A stretch of 64,000 nucleotides of DNA from an uncultured Lachnospiraceae bacterium (lineage in GTDB: Bacteria > Bacillota > Clostridia > Lachnospirales > Lachnospiraceae). Where the stretch lies: NCBI GenBank assembly GCA_910577645.1, contig CAJTOL010000006.1, forward strand, positions 62,001 to 126,000, read 5' to 3'. The notes beneath the pieces were generated by a model. The model did no database searches and was not told the origin of the DNA. It saw nothing but the letters and a program-made list of their open reading frames with translations. Position numbers and translations under genes: made by a program. Shown here in pieces: positions 34,695-43,533 of this stretch. Positions within the stretch are counted from its first letter, which is position 1. Every line of letters starts with the position of its first letter.

Positions 34695-36404
34695 ATGGAT
34701 CCGGAATTGATTCCCATCCGGGATGATATCGCACAGAGAAATGGTTTTCTCTATACCGGCAAAATGGATGCCGATGGATTTTCTTCCACCGGCTACAGTT
34801 ATGCCCAGGAGGATTATTTCCAGAAATGTAAGCAGACCATGAAACCTTATATTTCTGACATCATGAATGATGGCCAGCAGATGATTTTCCTGCTGGAAGT
34901 TCCCATTATTGTAAACGGTCAGTTTGAGGGCGCAGTCTACGGCGGAATCAGCGCTGATTTCCTGTCAGATATTGTAGTCAACCTGGCTATGGGCAGTGAC
35001 GGCGTTGCCTATGTGCTGGATAATAAGGGAAATGTTATCGGTCACAGGGATCGCTCTATAATAGAGGAAAGTTCCAACATGATCGAAGCCGCCAAAACGG
35101 ATTCCGGCATGGCGGAGATTGCCAAGGTGAATCAGCGCATGATCCAGGGGGAAACCGGCTTTGGCTCTTATAATTTATATGGTGATAATAAATTGGTAGG
35201 CTTTGCCCCCATTGACGGTAATCAGGAATGGAGCATTGCCATTGAAACCAGTCAGAGGGAGTTTAAATCTACCTTGGATCGGAGCATCCTGCTTACGATT
35301 CTGGTTGTGATATTAGTAATAATTGCCACTTTTCCCGTGGCAGTGAAGGTGGGCCGTTCCATTTCCAATCCTATCCGCGCCTGCGTCACCCGTCTGGAAA
35401 AGCTGGCTGACGGCGACCTGCAGACTCCTACCCCCGCAGTAAAATCCCAAGATGAGACGGCGGAGCTGACACAGGCTTTGGATGCTACCATTCGCCGCTT
35501 AAATGAGGTAGTGCAGGATGTATCCCACCACTTGGGTAAAATGGGGCAGGGAGATTTCCGGGAGAATATTACCCGTACATACTGGGGAGATTTTGCAGCC
35601 ATTGAAAAGTCGATTAAAGCAATCCATCATTCTTTGAAAGATATGCTCCTTCAAATCAGCCAGTCGGCCGCAATGGTGGCAGCCAGTTCAGACCAGGTAT
35701 CTAACGGCTCTCAATCCTTGAGCCAGGGGGCAACGGAACAGGCCAGCGCCATCCATGAGCTTTCTGTTACTATCGGAGGAATTGCAGAAAATGCCAATCA
35801 GACCGCAGCAACAGCCGAGGAGGCAGGGCTCTTTGTGAATCAGGCAGGCACACAGCTAAATGTCAGCGTGGATTATGTGAAGGAGCTGAATACTGCTATG
35901 GAGAAAATTTCCGGCTCCTCCTCTGAGATCCGCAAGATCATTGATACCATTGAGAACATTGCATTCCAGACGAACATCCTGGCTCTCAATGCCGCTGTGG
36001 AGGCGGCCCGTGCAGGCAGCGCAGGTAAGGGGTTTGCCGTGGTGTCTGATGAAGTACGCAATTTAGCAGCCAAATCCGATGAGGCCGCCAAAGCCACAAA
36101 AGAGCTTATTGAAAGCTCCATTGCTGCCGTTAAGGAGGGCGGACAGGTGGTGGACAAGGTAACAGAATCTCTGGATAAGACCAATTCTATCGCCGAAAAC
36201 GTTACTGTCAGAATGAATGCGGTGGTGGAAGCCATAGAAAATCAAACCGTTGCCATTGCACAGGTTACAGAGGGAATTAACCAGATTTCTTCTGTGGTTG
36301 AAAGCACTTCTGCAACTTCAGAGAAGAGTGCCGCCACTGCTCAAGATCTGTCGGAACAGTCTCGGCTGATGAATAATCTGACCCAGAGATTTCAGTTGAA
36401 TTAA
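34695..36404 (+). CDS. Methyl-accepting chemotaxis protein, N-terminally truncated
   Basis: A 569-residue chemoreceptor. It starts in the middle of a Cache-type sensor domain (EDYFQKCKQTMKPYISDI, GQFEGAVYGGIS), then one membrane helix (about residues 193-218), a HAMP linker (ISNPIRACVTRLEKLADGD) and a signalling domain with the hairpin tip FQTNILALNAAVEAARAG. The first membrane helix and early sensor are missing. In the same frame upstream, sensor-like sequence (GPATQMAADAVEWRMDNY) ends at a TGA at 34641-34643. GGGAG precedes the ATG at 34695. It may be a decaying receptor or a cytosol-facing variant with one helix. Confidence 0.85.
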   Translation: MDPELIPIRDDIAQRNGFLYTGKMDADGFSSTGYSYAQEDYFQKCKQTMKPYISDIMNDGQQMIFLLEVPIIVNGQFEGAVYGGISADFLSDIVVNLAMGSDGVAYVLDNKGNVIGHRDRSIIEESSNMIEAAKTDSGMAEIAKVNQRMIQGETGFGSYNLYGDNKLVGFAPIDGNQEWSIAIETSQREFKSTLDRSILLTILVVILVIIATFPVAVKVGRSISNPIRACVTRLEKLADGDLQTPTPAVKSQDETAELTQALDATIRRLNEVVQDVSHHLGKMGQGDFRENITRTYWGDFAAIEKSIKAIHHSLKDMLLQISQSAAMVAASSDQVSNGSQSLSQGATEQASAIHELSVTIGGIAENANQTAATAEEAGLFVNQAGTQLNVSVDYVKELNTAMEKISGSSSEIRKIIDTIENIAFQTNILALNAAVEAARAGSAGKGFAVVSDEVRNLAAKSDEAAKATKELIESSIAAVKEGGQVVDKVTESLDKTNSIAENVTVRMNAVVEAIENQTVAIAQVTEGINQISSVVESTSATSEKSAATAQDLSEQSRLMNNLTQRFQLN

Positions 36405-36425
36405 ATATTTGTTTTAAAGTCAATA

Positions 36426-36466
36426 AAAAGGGCAAGTGTGTCTTTTGAAAGTCGCACTTGCCCTTA
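36426..36466. terminator. Bidirectional terminator
   Basis: AAGGGCAAGTG pairs with CACTTGCCCTT, with A run before and TTAAACTCTTTTT after. It separates the convergent chemoreceptor and ABC permease genes. Confidence 0.75.
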
Positions 36467-36532
36467 AACTCTTTTTCTCAGTGTATCTGGCGCCGCCATC
36501 CTATCATGGAGTAGTTCCCGGTCTAAATGTCC

Positions 36533-37882
36533 TTATTCATTGCGGATAGCCGCAAGAGGACTCAATTGCATAGCCCGCATAGCCGGCATAAATCCGGCCC
36601 CCATTCCCACTACAATGGCAAAAGAAATGGCAAGGCCTACCAGCCATACAGGAATTCGGGAGATATCCCCGTCCATACCGGACATGGTCTGGCCAATTCC
36701 CTGAATGTTATTAATCAGATAGGAAATCCCATAGCTTAAACCGATTCCCGCTAATCCTCCTACCAGGCCGATAAAACCGGATTCCACCAAAAACATGTTG
36801 CGGATACTGCCCATATCACAGCCCAACACCTTCATAACGCCGATTTCCTTGGTTCTCTCATAAATAGACATCATCATGGTATTGGCAATGCCGATGGCCG
36901 CCACAAACAGGGATACTGCCCCAATCCCCCCCAACACAGCCTGAATCATATTGGCCTGTTTCTGTTGGTTCTCAATGCCTTCTATCATGCTGTCAGCCTG
37001 ATAGCCCATCTCATTAATGGCCTGCTGTACTTCTTTTACATTGTCCATATCGTCAACCTGCACGCTGGCGTTGTCATAAATAAAATAACTGTATGGTTTG
37101 CCTTTTTTATTGGTGGGCTGTCCAGGTATGGGGTTCTTTTTAAAGACCTTTCTCAACTGGTCTTTCAGCTGTTCTACGTTGACATATATGGAGTAACAGT
37201 ACCTGCTGTAATCCTCCGGTCCCCCCTCTTCCACTCCGGCCGCAGGGATCATATATTTTTTCGGCGGCTTTACGGATGTGTCTCCGCTTGGATACATGGA
37301 ATTGTAATAGGCATTTTGATCGAAAATCACAAAAAACGGCTGACTCATATCCAGCTCCGGAATCTCTCCTGTTTCCCAGTACCCCTTTTTGGTCTTATTG
37401 TTCATAAAATCCATGGCTACCTTGCTGCCAAAAATCAGCTCCATCTGTCCTGAATCCGGATCCGGCAGATGACCGCCCTCTGCCAGGGGAATCTGAGCCA
37501 GAGTCTCCTGGCTCACCCCCTGAATATTTACATATTCGCAAATATAGGGGCCCTGCTTTACTATGGCCGATAGCCGGAGAGTAGGGGATACCGAAACCAC
37601 ATGGTCCAACCTGGAAAACTTCTTTATAGCCTCATCCGTAATATAGCTGTCCTCGTCAGCTCCGTTCCCGTCCATAGAATAATTCTGGCGGACTGTAACC
37701 TCCGTTAAACTGACCCATGAGGAAAGCTGCTCCATATTTAATTCCTTCAGCCCAATCCCCAGAGATACCATGACCACAATGGAAGCCGTACCGATAACCA
37801 CTCCCAAAACCGTCAGAACTGTCCGCAGCTTGCGCCGTCTCAGGTTATTAAGGCTCATCGTCAGAAGATCCCGAAATCTCAT
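36533..37882 (-). CDS. MacB/FtsX-type ABC transporter permease
   Basis: A 449-residue permease with the MacB-like layout: N-terminal helix (LRTVLTVLGVVIGTASIVVM), a large extracytoplasmic domain (about residues 45-310), and three C-terminal helices with the FtsX core (MMMSIYERTKEIGVMKVLG). The start overlaps the end of the preceding gene by 35 bp, and GAGG just before the ATG at 37882 supports it. It works with the ATPase at 39741 and the exported protein at 37848. Such systems usually export peptides or drugs, or act as mechanical transmitters. Confidence 0.88.
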   Translation of the reverse strand: MRFRDLLTMSLNNLRRRKLRTVLTVLGVVIGTASIVVMVSLGIGLKELNMEQLSSWVSLTEVTVRQNYSMDGNGADEDSYITDEAIKKFSRLDHVVSVSPTLRLSAIVKQGPYICEYVNIQGVSQETLAQIPLAEGGHLPDPDSGQMELIFGSKVAMDFMNNKTKKGYWETGEIPELDMSQPFFVIFDQNAYYNSMYPSGDTSVKPPKKYMIPAAGVEEGGPEDYSRYCYSIYVNVEQLKDQLRKVFKKNPIPGQPTNKKGKPYSYFIYDNASVQVDDMDNVKEVQQAINEMGYQADSMIEGIENQQKQANMIQAVLGGIGAVSLFVAAIGIANTMMMSIYERTKEIGVMKVLGCDMGSIRNMFLVESGFIGLVGGLAGIGLSYGISYLINNIQGIGQTMSGMDGDISRIPVWLVGLAISFAIVVGMGAGFMPAMRAMQLSPLAAIRNE

Positions 37883-39737
37883 CCTCTATCCCCTCTTCTT
37901 CTGCTAACTGCTGCTTTTTATTCTTTCTGCGGCGGATAAATGCCCGTACTCCCAAAAGGATTCCTAAGGCCACGGCCACACCGCCGCCCATGATGCAATA
38001 TCGGGCCACGGCCGGAAGAGCCGCAAATTTATCTGTCAGGGAGTTTCCTCCCTCCATCTCAATTCCTTCCATATTTCCCGCTTCCATGTCCCAGTCAAAA
38101 TCGTCCGGCATGGGCTCTGACACATAGAGATTCATCTCCTTTGTCTCGGTACTTACATTGCCGTTTTCATCCTCATAGGAGATCACAATGGGGATCTTTC
38201 CCTCATCCATGGTGGCGGCCACGCCGGTAAGCATGGAATCTACATTGCCGGTTTCGCCAGGCTTAATATTTCCTACATAGGTTTCCTCTGTTTTAATGGA
38301 ATCTGCCTCAAACCGGACCGTAACATTATAAAGCTGTACCTTGCCCGTATTATTAATTCCGAACATTACATTAGTCTCGGAACCCACATTGATACTGTCC
38401 GGCATAACGTCGATGGTACCGGTGCTGAGTCTGGCCTCCTGCTTTAGAGGAATATCTACCGTTACGCTCTCCTCGGCGTTTTTAAATTCCGGGCTGTCGT
38501 ATTTTTCCTTAATAGTAATGGCATAAGATCTGGGATCCGCGCCGCCCTTGCTGACAAACTTCATCCGGATCTCTGTGGTAGCCCCGGCTCCCAGAGAGTT
38601 TACCACCAGAGAATTGGAACCGTTTTCTGTGGTAAATACGGCGCTGTCGGAAACCTTTTCCGACTCCAGGGTAAACAAAATGTTGCTGGCCGGTACATCT
38701 GACGAAGCGTTTTTCATCCTCAGGATCAGCTCAAACTCCTGGCCTGCATAGATCTCCTGGGGGATTGTCTCATAGCTGTCCACAATAATCCTGGCCCGGG
38801 TCCGGTCGTTGGCATTAAAATCACCTAACGTGTCCTCTCTGCTTTTGCTGACAATCTGGACATACATAGTGTCCTCCTGGGTTTTTAGATCCCCGTCCTG
38901 GCTGTCCCGGTAAGAAATCTTAAATTGGATGGGATAAAAGCCCGAATAGCTGTCCTGCCGGATGGCCATGCTGTAAGGCACCTCTACCGTCTGCCCTTCT
39001 TCTATTAAATCATAGTGACGGTCGTAATTTCCGTCGTTGATGTTAAAGGGAAATTTCGTGCTGTCCGCGTCAAGGGTCATGCTCACTGTCACATCATATG
39101 CCTTAAACTTGCTGTTATTCCGCATATTAACGGCAAAGTTCATTACATTGGGATAGGTGCCGTAAGGGGTAGACTGGCCTTCTCCCAGCACAAAATCAAC
39201 CACATTTTCTTTCTCATCCGACTCGCTGGTTCCGGTGGACTGGCTGACGTAGATATTAATATATTCCTTGGCCCAGTACCGATCCGTATCCGGTTCCTCC
39301 TCACAATCCATGTAAATAGCGATAGGAATAGAATAATAACCAGCCTCCAGATCCTTACGGATTTTAACTGAGAGATTGGTGCTTTTGGATTTTCCCTGGC
39401 TGATGTTTCCCAGGCGCTTGGGCTTAAAGGTATCCTGAGTAATCTCAAAGGGATAATTGCTTACCGTGTAGTCGCCGTTGGAATCATCTGACATAATCTG
39501 GTTAAATTCAAAAATGTCTGCGCTTAAACCTACCCAGACTCCGTCCATGTCCTCAGCTCCTGCATGAATGGTCACCGGGATGCTTATGCTCTTCCCCACC
39601 TTGCCCTCAGGAATTTTTTTGGCCACCAGATACTGGTTGTTTCCCACATCCATGTACGCCCCATAAACAGTGGCGGAGAAGGATGCAACAAGCATCATCA
39701 CTGCCGCCAGCGCTCCAAGGATCCGTTTCATTTTCAT
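37848..39737 (-). CDS. Large exported, membrane-anchored protein with Ig-like (CARDB-type) repeats
   Basis: A 629-residue protein: signal peptide (MKMKRILGALAAVMML...TVYGA), several beta-rich Ig-like units of the COG1361/CARDB sort (NNSKFKAYDVTVSM, NASSDVPASNILFTLE and NNTGKVQLYNVTVRF mark successive repeats), and a C-terminal helix (about residues 575-595) followed by a basic then acidic tail. Lying between the ATPase and permease genes of a MacB-like transporter, it is probably its extracytoplasmic partner. AGGAGGAG before the ATG overlaps the ATPase stop. The function is unknown. Confidence 0.8.
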   Translation of the reverse strand: MKMKRILGALAAVMMLVASFSATVYGAYMDVGNNQYLVAKKIPEGKVGKSISIPVTIHAGAEDMDGVWVGLSADIFEFNQIMSDDSNGDYTVSNYPFEITQDTFKPKRLGNISQGKSKSTNLSVKIRKDLEAGYYSIPIAIYMDCEEEPDTDRYWAKEYINIYVSQSTGTSESDEKENVVDFVLGEGQSTPYGTYPNVMNFAVNMRNNSKFKAYDVTVSMTLDADSTKFPFNINDGNYDRHYDLIEEGQTVEVPYSMAIRQDSYSGFYPIQFKISYRDSQDGDLKTQEDTMYVQIVSKSREDTLGDFNANDRTRARIIVDSYETIPQEIYAGQEFELILRMKNASSDVPASNILFTLESEKVSDSAVFTTENGSNSLVVNSLGAGATTEIRMKFVSKGGADPRSYAITIKEKYDSPEFKNAEESVTVDIPLKQEARLSTGTIDVMPDSINVGSETNVMFGINNTGKVQLYNVTVRFEADSIKTEETYVGNIKPGETGNVDSMLTGVAATMDEGKIPIVISYEDENGNVSTETKEMNLYVSEPMPDDFDWDMEAGNMEGIEMEGGNSLTDKFAALPAVARYCIMGGGVAVALGILLGVRAFIRRRKNKKQQLAEEEGIEDEISGSSDDEP

Positions 39738-39740
39738 CTC

Positions 39741-40484
39741 TTACTCCTCCTGTGCCGCCTGATCCTGCGGCTCATTCTCAATAATCTCTACTATCTTTCC
39801 GTCTATAATCCGTATCTGGCGATCCGCATAGGATGCCAGGTTATTGTCATGGGTAACCATTACCAGGGTCTGCTGCTGTTCCCTGACGATTTTCTGCATC
39901 AAATGCATTACCTCCATGGTAGTCTTGGAGTCTAAATTTCCCGTGGGCTCGTCTGCAAAAATAATTCGTGGATTTACCACCAGGGCCCGGGCAATTCCTA
40001 CCCTCTGCTGCTGTCCGCCGGACATCTGATTTGGCATGTGCTTTGCCTGATCCCCTACGCCCACCAGCTTTAAATACTTCTGAGCCCGGGCTATCCTCTC
40101 CTTTTTTGCCATCCCCCGAAAAGACAGGGGCATGGCCACGTTTTCTACGGCATTCATAGTATTTAAAAGGTTATAAGACTGAAAAATAAAGCCTACCTTC
40201 TCCCGCCGGAAAGCTACCAATTCTTTTTCCGACAGCTTTTCAATATGCTTTCCGGCAATGACGATCTCTCCCCTGGTAGGCTTTTCCAGTCCTGCCAGCA
40301 TGTTAAGAAGGGTAGATTTACCGGAGCCGGAGGTACCCACTATGGCACAAAACTCTCCCTTATAAATCTCAAAGCTCACACCGTTTAAGGCACGGACTCT
40401 GGTATCTCCCACACAGTAAATTTTATATAAATTGCTGACGCGGATCATGGGAGCACGCGTCTTTTGTTCTGTTTGACTTGTCAT
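39741..40484 (-). CDS. MacB/LolD-type ABC transporter ATPase
   Basis: A 247-residue ATPase: Walker A GTSGSGKST, Q-loop FIFQSYNLL, signature MSGGQQQRVGIARAL, Walker B IIFADEPTGNLD and switch His in VTHDNN. This set is typical of MacB/LolD ATPases. It is the first gene of a three-gene operon with the exported protein and the permease. AGGAAGG lies 6 nt before the ATG. Confidence 0.93.
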   Translation of the reverse strand: MTSQTEQKTRAPMIRVSNLYKIYCVGDTRVRALNGVSFEIYKGEFCAIVGTSGSGKSTLLNMLAGLEKPTRGEIVIAGKHIEKLSEKELVAFRREKVGFIFQSYNLLNTMNAVENVAMPLSFRGMAKKERIARAQKYLKLVGVGDQAKHMPNQMSGGQQQRVGIARALVVNPRIIFADEPTGNLDSKTTMEVMHLMQKIVREQQQTLVMVTHDNNLASYADRQIRIIDGKIVEIIENEPQDQAAQEE

Positions 40485-40544
40485 GTAAAACCTTCCTAAG
40501 GGCTCAGATATTTGTTCTCACTAGGGGGATGCCCAAGTGTTCAC

Positions 40545-40553
40545 ATTATACCA
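40545..40553 (-). promoter_or_regulatory. Extended -10 promoter of the MacB-like operon
   Basis: The minus strand reads TTTTTTGGTATAATG, a perfect extended -10 with TATAAT at 40550-40545. GAGACA 18 bp upstream is a weak -35 that overlaps the end of the neighbouring gene. Confidence 0.5.
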
Positions 40554-40577
40554 AAAAAGCCTTGTTTTTGTCTCTTT

Positions 40578-41414
40578 TTATTTCTTAAGCTTCCTTACAG
40601 ATTCCTTAACAGGAACGGATTCCATTCCGGTAATACGTCGGTGGAATTCTTCCAGGTATTCTTCCGGAGACAAGTACTGCTCTTTATTTGTGCGGTAAGC
40701 AGGATTCCACATGTTGACCACCACCACGGAAGTCCTGTCTGCATCCTTAGTATGGCGGAAATTTTTGTCCGCAGTAAACTGGTAATCCCGGACATTGTCC
40801 TTCCAGATCATATGCTCGCCCCGATTCCGTATAGTCTTTTTATTTTGAAATACCTCTTTTACCACCATTTTAAAAATCTCTTCTCCTCCGCAGACAATCA
40901 CTCTGGGCGACAGAAGACGGATCTCCCGCTTGATAAACTCGATATACTCGTAGCCGTAATTCATCCAGATGCTGTCGGAGGCTTCTTTTCCTCCCCGCTT
41001 GTTAATATACATTACCGCCAGGGTAGCCATTACTTTGTCAGGGGAAAGGCCTTCCCCTGCCTCTCCTAAAAGCTGGCGCTGCATCCCCACCAGATATCCC
41101 CTCTCGTCCTCATAGCCCCGGCGATAGCTCCGGTACTCCCGGCGGATATCTGTCAAAACCGGAAATGTCAGCCCTTTTTGGATATACTGCTTCAAGCTTG
41201 GCTCCTTTAAAATATATAAAACCCCGGCATATTGTTCCGAATTAATGATCCCGTCTACATGGAAGCTGCGTTTATCAATCTCTTCATAGCAGGTGCTTCC
41301 CTGGGCGTTCTCTTCCAGCATCTGGGTAGTCTGCCAAAGGACAAATAGTTCTTCCATGGAGCAGCAGTCTCCTGATAATCCTTCTAGTACGATTTGTTCC
41401 AGCGTTTTTGCCAT
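40578..41414 (-). CDS. Uncharacterised protein, possible uracil-DNA-glycosylase-like fold
   Basis: A 278-residue soluble protein I do not recognise with certainty. The pattern VLYILKEPS ... MYINKRGG ... LLSPRVIVCGGEEIFK ... VVNMWNPAYR recalls the strand and loop order of the UDG superfamily (early strand with Pro, Asn-bearing loop, LxPxVIVxxG strand, C-terminal catalytic loop), but the usual His of the last loop is not present. The N-terminus (about 60 residues) is acidic and helical. The start at 41414 follows AAGGAAGGG. It stands alone. Confidence 0.7.
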   Translation of the reverse strand: MAKTLEQIVLEGLSGDCCSMEELFVLWQTTQMLEENAQGSTCYEEIDKRSFHVDGIINSEQYAGVLYILKEPSLKQYIQKGLTFPVLTDIRREYRSYRRGYEDERGYLVGMQRQLLGEAGEGLSPDKVMATLAVMYINKRGGKEASDSIWMNYGYEYIEFIKREIRLLSPRVIVCGGEEIFKMVVKEVFQNKKTIRNRGEHMIWKDNVRDYQFTADKNFRHTKDADRTSVVVVNMWNPAYRTNKEQYLSPEEYLEEFHRRITGMESVPVKESVRKLKK

Positions 41415-41462
41415 GATAACCCTTCCTTTTTCTTTGGTGCTTTCTGTTTCGAATTCCTTACT

Positions 41463-41635
41463 GTCTCAGCTATTACTTTCTGTAACTAGTTCAGAGATGC
41501 AACTTCTTGTCCGGCATAGCCGGACAAGAAGCATCGGATATCCATCCGATGGGAGATTTAACAGGAATTTTGGCTTACAAGCAAGCTTGACGTGCAAAAT
41601 TCCTGTCAAATCCTCCCGCCGTCTCAGCTATTACT
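41463..41635. repeat. Hairpin-rich element bounded by 15-bp direct repeats
   Basis: GTCTCAGCTATTACT occurs at 41463-41477 and 41621-41635 as exact direct repeats. Between them lie three hairpins in a row: 41496-41535 (CTTCTTGTCCGGC/GCCGGACAAGAAG), 41533-41550 (ATCGGAT/ATCCGAT) and 41551-41617 (ACAGGAATTTTG/CAAAATTCCTGT with GGGAGATTT/AAATCCTCCC outside). It accounts for most of the gene-free 41415-41736 stretch before pyrB. It could be an inserted non-coding element with target-site duplication. Confidence 0.65.
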
Positions 41636-41736
41636 AATATTATCACATTTTCACAAAAAGTTGTAGAAATTTCTCTCCATATGCTGTATAATGGGACAAA
41701 CCCGAAAATTCATCATTGAAATTAAAGGAGAATCCC

Positions 41737-42660
41737 ATGAGACATTTGTTAAATCCATTAGACTTCTCTGTGGAAGAGACTGACGCCTTACTTGATCTGG
41801 CCGATGACATTACCGGCAATCTTCCCAAATATGCTCACGTATGTGACGGCAAAAAATTAGCTACCTGTTTTTATGAACCGAGTACCCGCACCCGTTTAAG
41901 CTTTGAAGCTGCAATGCTTAATTTAGGGGGCAGTGTTCTCGGTTTTTCTTCGGCTAATTCCAGTTCTGCTGCGAAGGGAGAAAGTGTTGCTGACACCATC
42001 CGCATGATCTCTTGCTATGCGGATATCTGTGCCATGCGTCACCCAAAGGAGGGCGCTCCCATGGTAGCCTCCCGGTTTTCCCATATTCCGGTTATCAATG
42101 CCGGTGACGGCGGACATCAGCATCCCACCCAGACGCTGACAGACCTTCTTACCATCCGCTCCTTAAAAGGCCGCCTTAACGATTTAACCATAGGCTTTTG
42201 CGGCGACTTAAAATTCGGGCGTACCGTCCACTCCCTGATTCATGCCATGGTGCGTTATCCCAATGTCAAGTTTGTTTTAATCTCACCTCCGGAGCTTCGG
42301 ATCCCCGAATATCTGCGGGAAGATGTCTTAGAGGCCAAAAATATTGAGTTTAAGGAAGTTGACAGTCTGGACGCCGCCCTTCCGGAGCTGGACATCCTCT
42401 ATATGACCCGGGTTCAGAGAGAGCGCTTCTTTAATGAAGAAGACTACATCCGCTTAAAGGACTGTTATATTTTAGACCGTAAAAAAATGAAGCTGGCCAA
42501 GCCGGATATGTTTATTCTGCACCCCCTTCCCAGGGTCAACGAAATCTCGGTGGAGGTGGATAATGATCCCAGAGCTGCCTATTTTAAACAGGCCCAGTAC
42601 GGCGTCTATGTCCGTATGGCCCTGATTATGACTTTATTGGAGGTGGAAAGACCATGTTAA
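41737..42660 (+). CDS. pyrB: Aspartate carbamoyltransferase, catalytic subunit
   Basis: A 307-residue enzyme of de novo pyrimidine synthesis. Carbamoyl-phosphate site EPSTRTRLSFEAA, HPTQTLTDLL and the aspartate-side MTRVQRER and LHPLPRVNEI blocks are all present. AAAGGAG lies 6 nt before the ATG at 41737; an upstream in-frame ATG (41716) has no site. A TATAAT box at 41687 is the likely -10. It overlaps pyrI by 7 bases. Confidence 0.97.
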   Translation: MRHLLNPLDFSVEETDALLDLADDITGNLPKYAHVCDGKKLATCFYEPSTRTRLSFEAAMLNLGGSVLGFSSANSSSAAKGESVADTIRMISCYADICAMRHPKEGAPMVASRFSHIPVINAGDGGHQHPTQTLTDLLTIRSLKGRLNDLTIGFCGDLKFGRTVHSLIHAMVRYPNVKFVLISPPELRIPEYLREDVLEAKNIEFKEVDSLDAALPELDILYMTRVQRERFFNEEDYIRLKDCYILDRKKMKLAKPDMFILHPLPRVNEISVEVDNDPRAAYFKQAQYGVYVRMALIMTLLEVERPC

Positions 42661-43091
42661 ATATTGGCGGATTAAGAGACGGAATTGTATTGGACCATAT
42701 TGAGGCCGGACGGAGCCTGGATATCTATTACCATTTAGGATTAGATAAACTGGAATGTCAGGTTGCCATTATTAAAAATGCCCGCAGCGAAAAAATGGGC
42801 CGCAAAGATATTATTAAAATTGAAGGCAGCATGGATTTGATTGATTTAAAGGTTTTGGGATATATTGATCACAATATTACGGTCAATATTATTCGTGATG
42901 AGAAGATTGTAGAGAAAAAACGGGTAGAGCTTCCGGAAAAGATTACCAACGTGATTCACTGCAAGAATCCCAGATGCATTACCTCTATTGAGCAGGAGCT
43001 TCCCCATATCTTCTATTTGTCTGATAAGTCCAAAGAAATTTACCGGTGCATGTACTGCGATGAACAGCACACCGGGAGAACAAGAAGGTAA
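42654..43091 (+). CDS. pyrI: Aspartate carbamoyltransferase, regulatory subunit
   Basis: A 145-residue nucleotide-binding regulatory chain. The C-terminal zinc site has four Cys: HCKNPRCI and YRCMYCDEQH. Its presence implies an allosteric ATCase of the enteric/archaeal type. The ATG lies inside the end of pyrB, with GGAGGTGGAAAG as ribosome site. Confidence 0.96.
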   Translation: MLNIGGLRDGIVLDHIEAGRSLDIYYHLGLDKLECQVAIIKNARSEKMGRKDIIKIEGSMDLIDLKVLGYIDHNITVNIIRDEKIVEKKRVELPEKITNVIHCKNPRCITSIEQELPHIFYLSDKSKEIYRCMYCDEQHTGRTRR

Positions 43092-43155
43092 ATTATATCC
43101 TCTGACAAACGCATTTCCAGTTGGTTTAAAACAAAATTTCTCTGTAAGATCTTGG

Positions 43156-43189
43156 ATGGCTGAAAGCAGATTGTACTGCTTTCAGCCAT
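43156..43189. terminator. Hairpin between pyrI and the toxin gene
   Basis: ATGGCTGAAAGCAG (43156-43169) pairs perfectly with CTGCTTTCAGCCAT (43176-43189) around 6 nt. No T run follows on either strand, so it may protect or process the ends of the convergent pyrI and toxin transcripts rather than terminate by itself. Confidence 0.6.
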
Positions 43190-43203
43190 AGAAAATAACT
43201 GCT

Positions 43204-43533
43204 TCATTTAAAAATTCTCAAAATTTTTTCCCTACTGTCTACCAGCATATGAAAAACTCTCAATATGTATACGGTCTGTTCCCTCTCATCAATCAGAAAA
43301 TAAATTTTATAATTTTTATAATATGTCTTTCTAATACCATATGCCGCCAGTTCTTCGTCTTCATCCAATTCATGGCTTTGCGGAAACAGGCTGAGACTGT
43401 TTATTACTTTTCTAAATCCCTTTACCATATTAATTGCGGTCTCTGAAGACTTTAATTCAAAAGCAATATAGTCTGTCTGATCCGCTATGTCCTCCTCAGC
43501 CAGCGGAAGAATAATCACCTTATATTCTGTCAT
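43204..43533 (-). CDS. RelE/ParE-family toxin
   Basis: A 109-residue toxin-fold protein: YKVIILPLAEEDIADQTDYI is the typical first strand and helix, GIRKTYYKNYKIYFLIDE the central sheet with basic residues, and VYILRVFHMLVDSREKI the last strand. It is of the type II RelE/ParE superfamily; the target (mRNA or gyrase) cannot be settled. The frame is open to 43602 but the ATG at 43533, inside the end of the antitoxin gene, is the natural start. Confidence 0.85.
   Translation of the reverse strand: MTEYKVIILPLAEEDIADQTDYIAFELKSSETAINMVKGFRKVINSLSLFPQSHELDEDEELAAYGIRKTYYKNYKIYFLIDEREQTVYILRVFHMLVDSREKILRIFK

Noticed and set aside
41463..41635. CRISPR-like repeats before pyrB
   Set aside because: There are only two copies of a 15-bp repeat, and the interior is palindromic rather than spacer-like.
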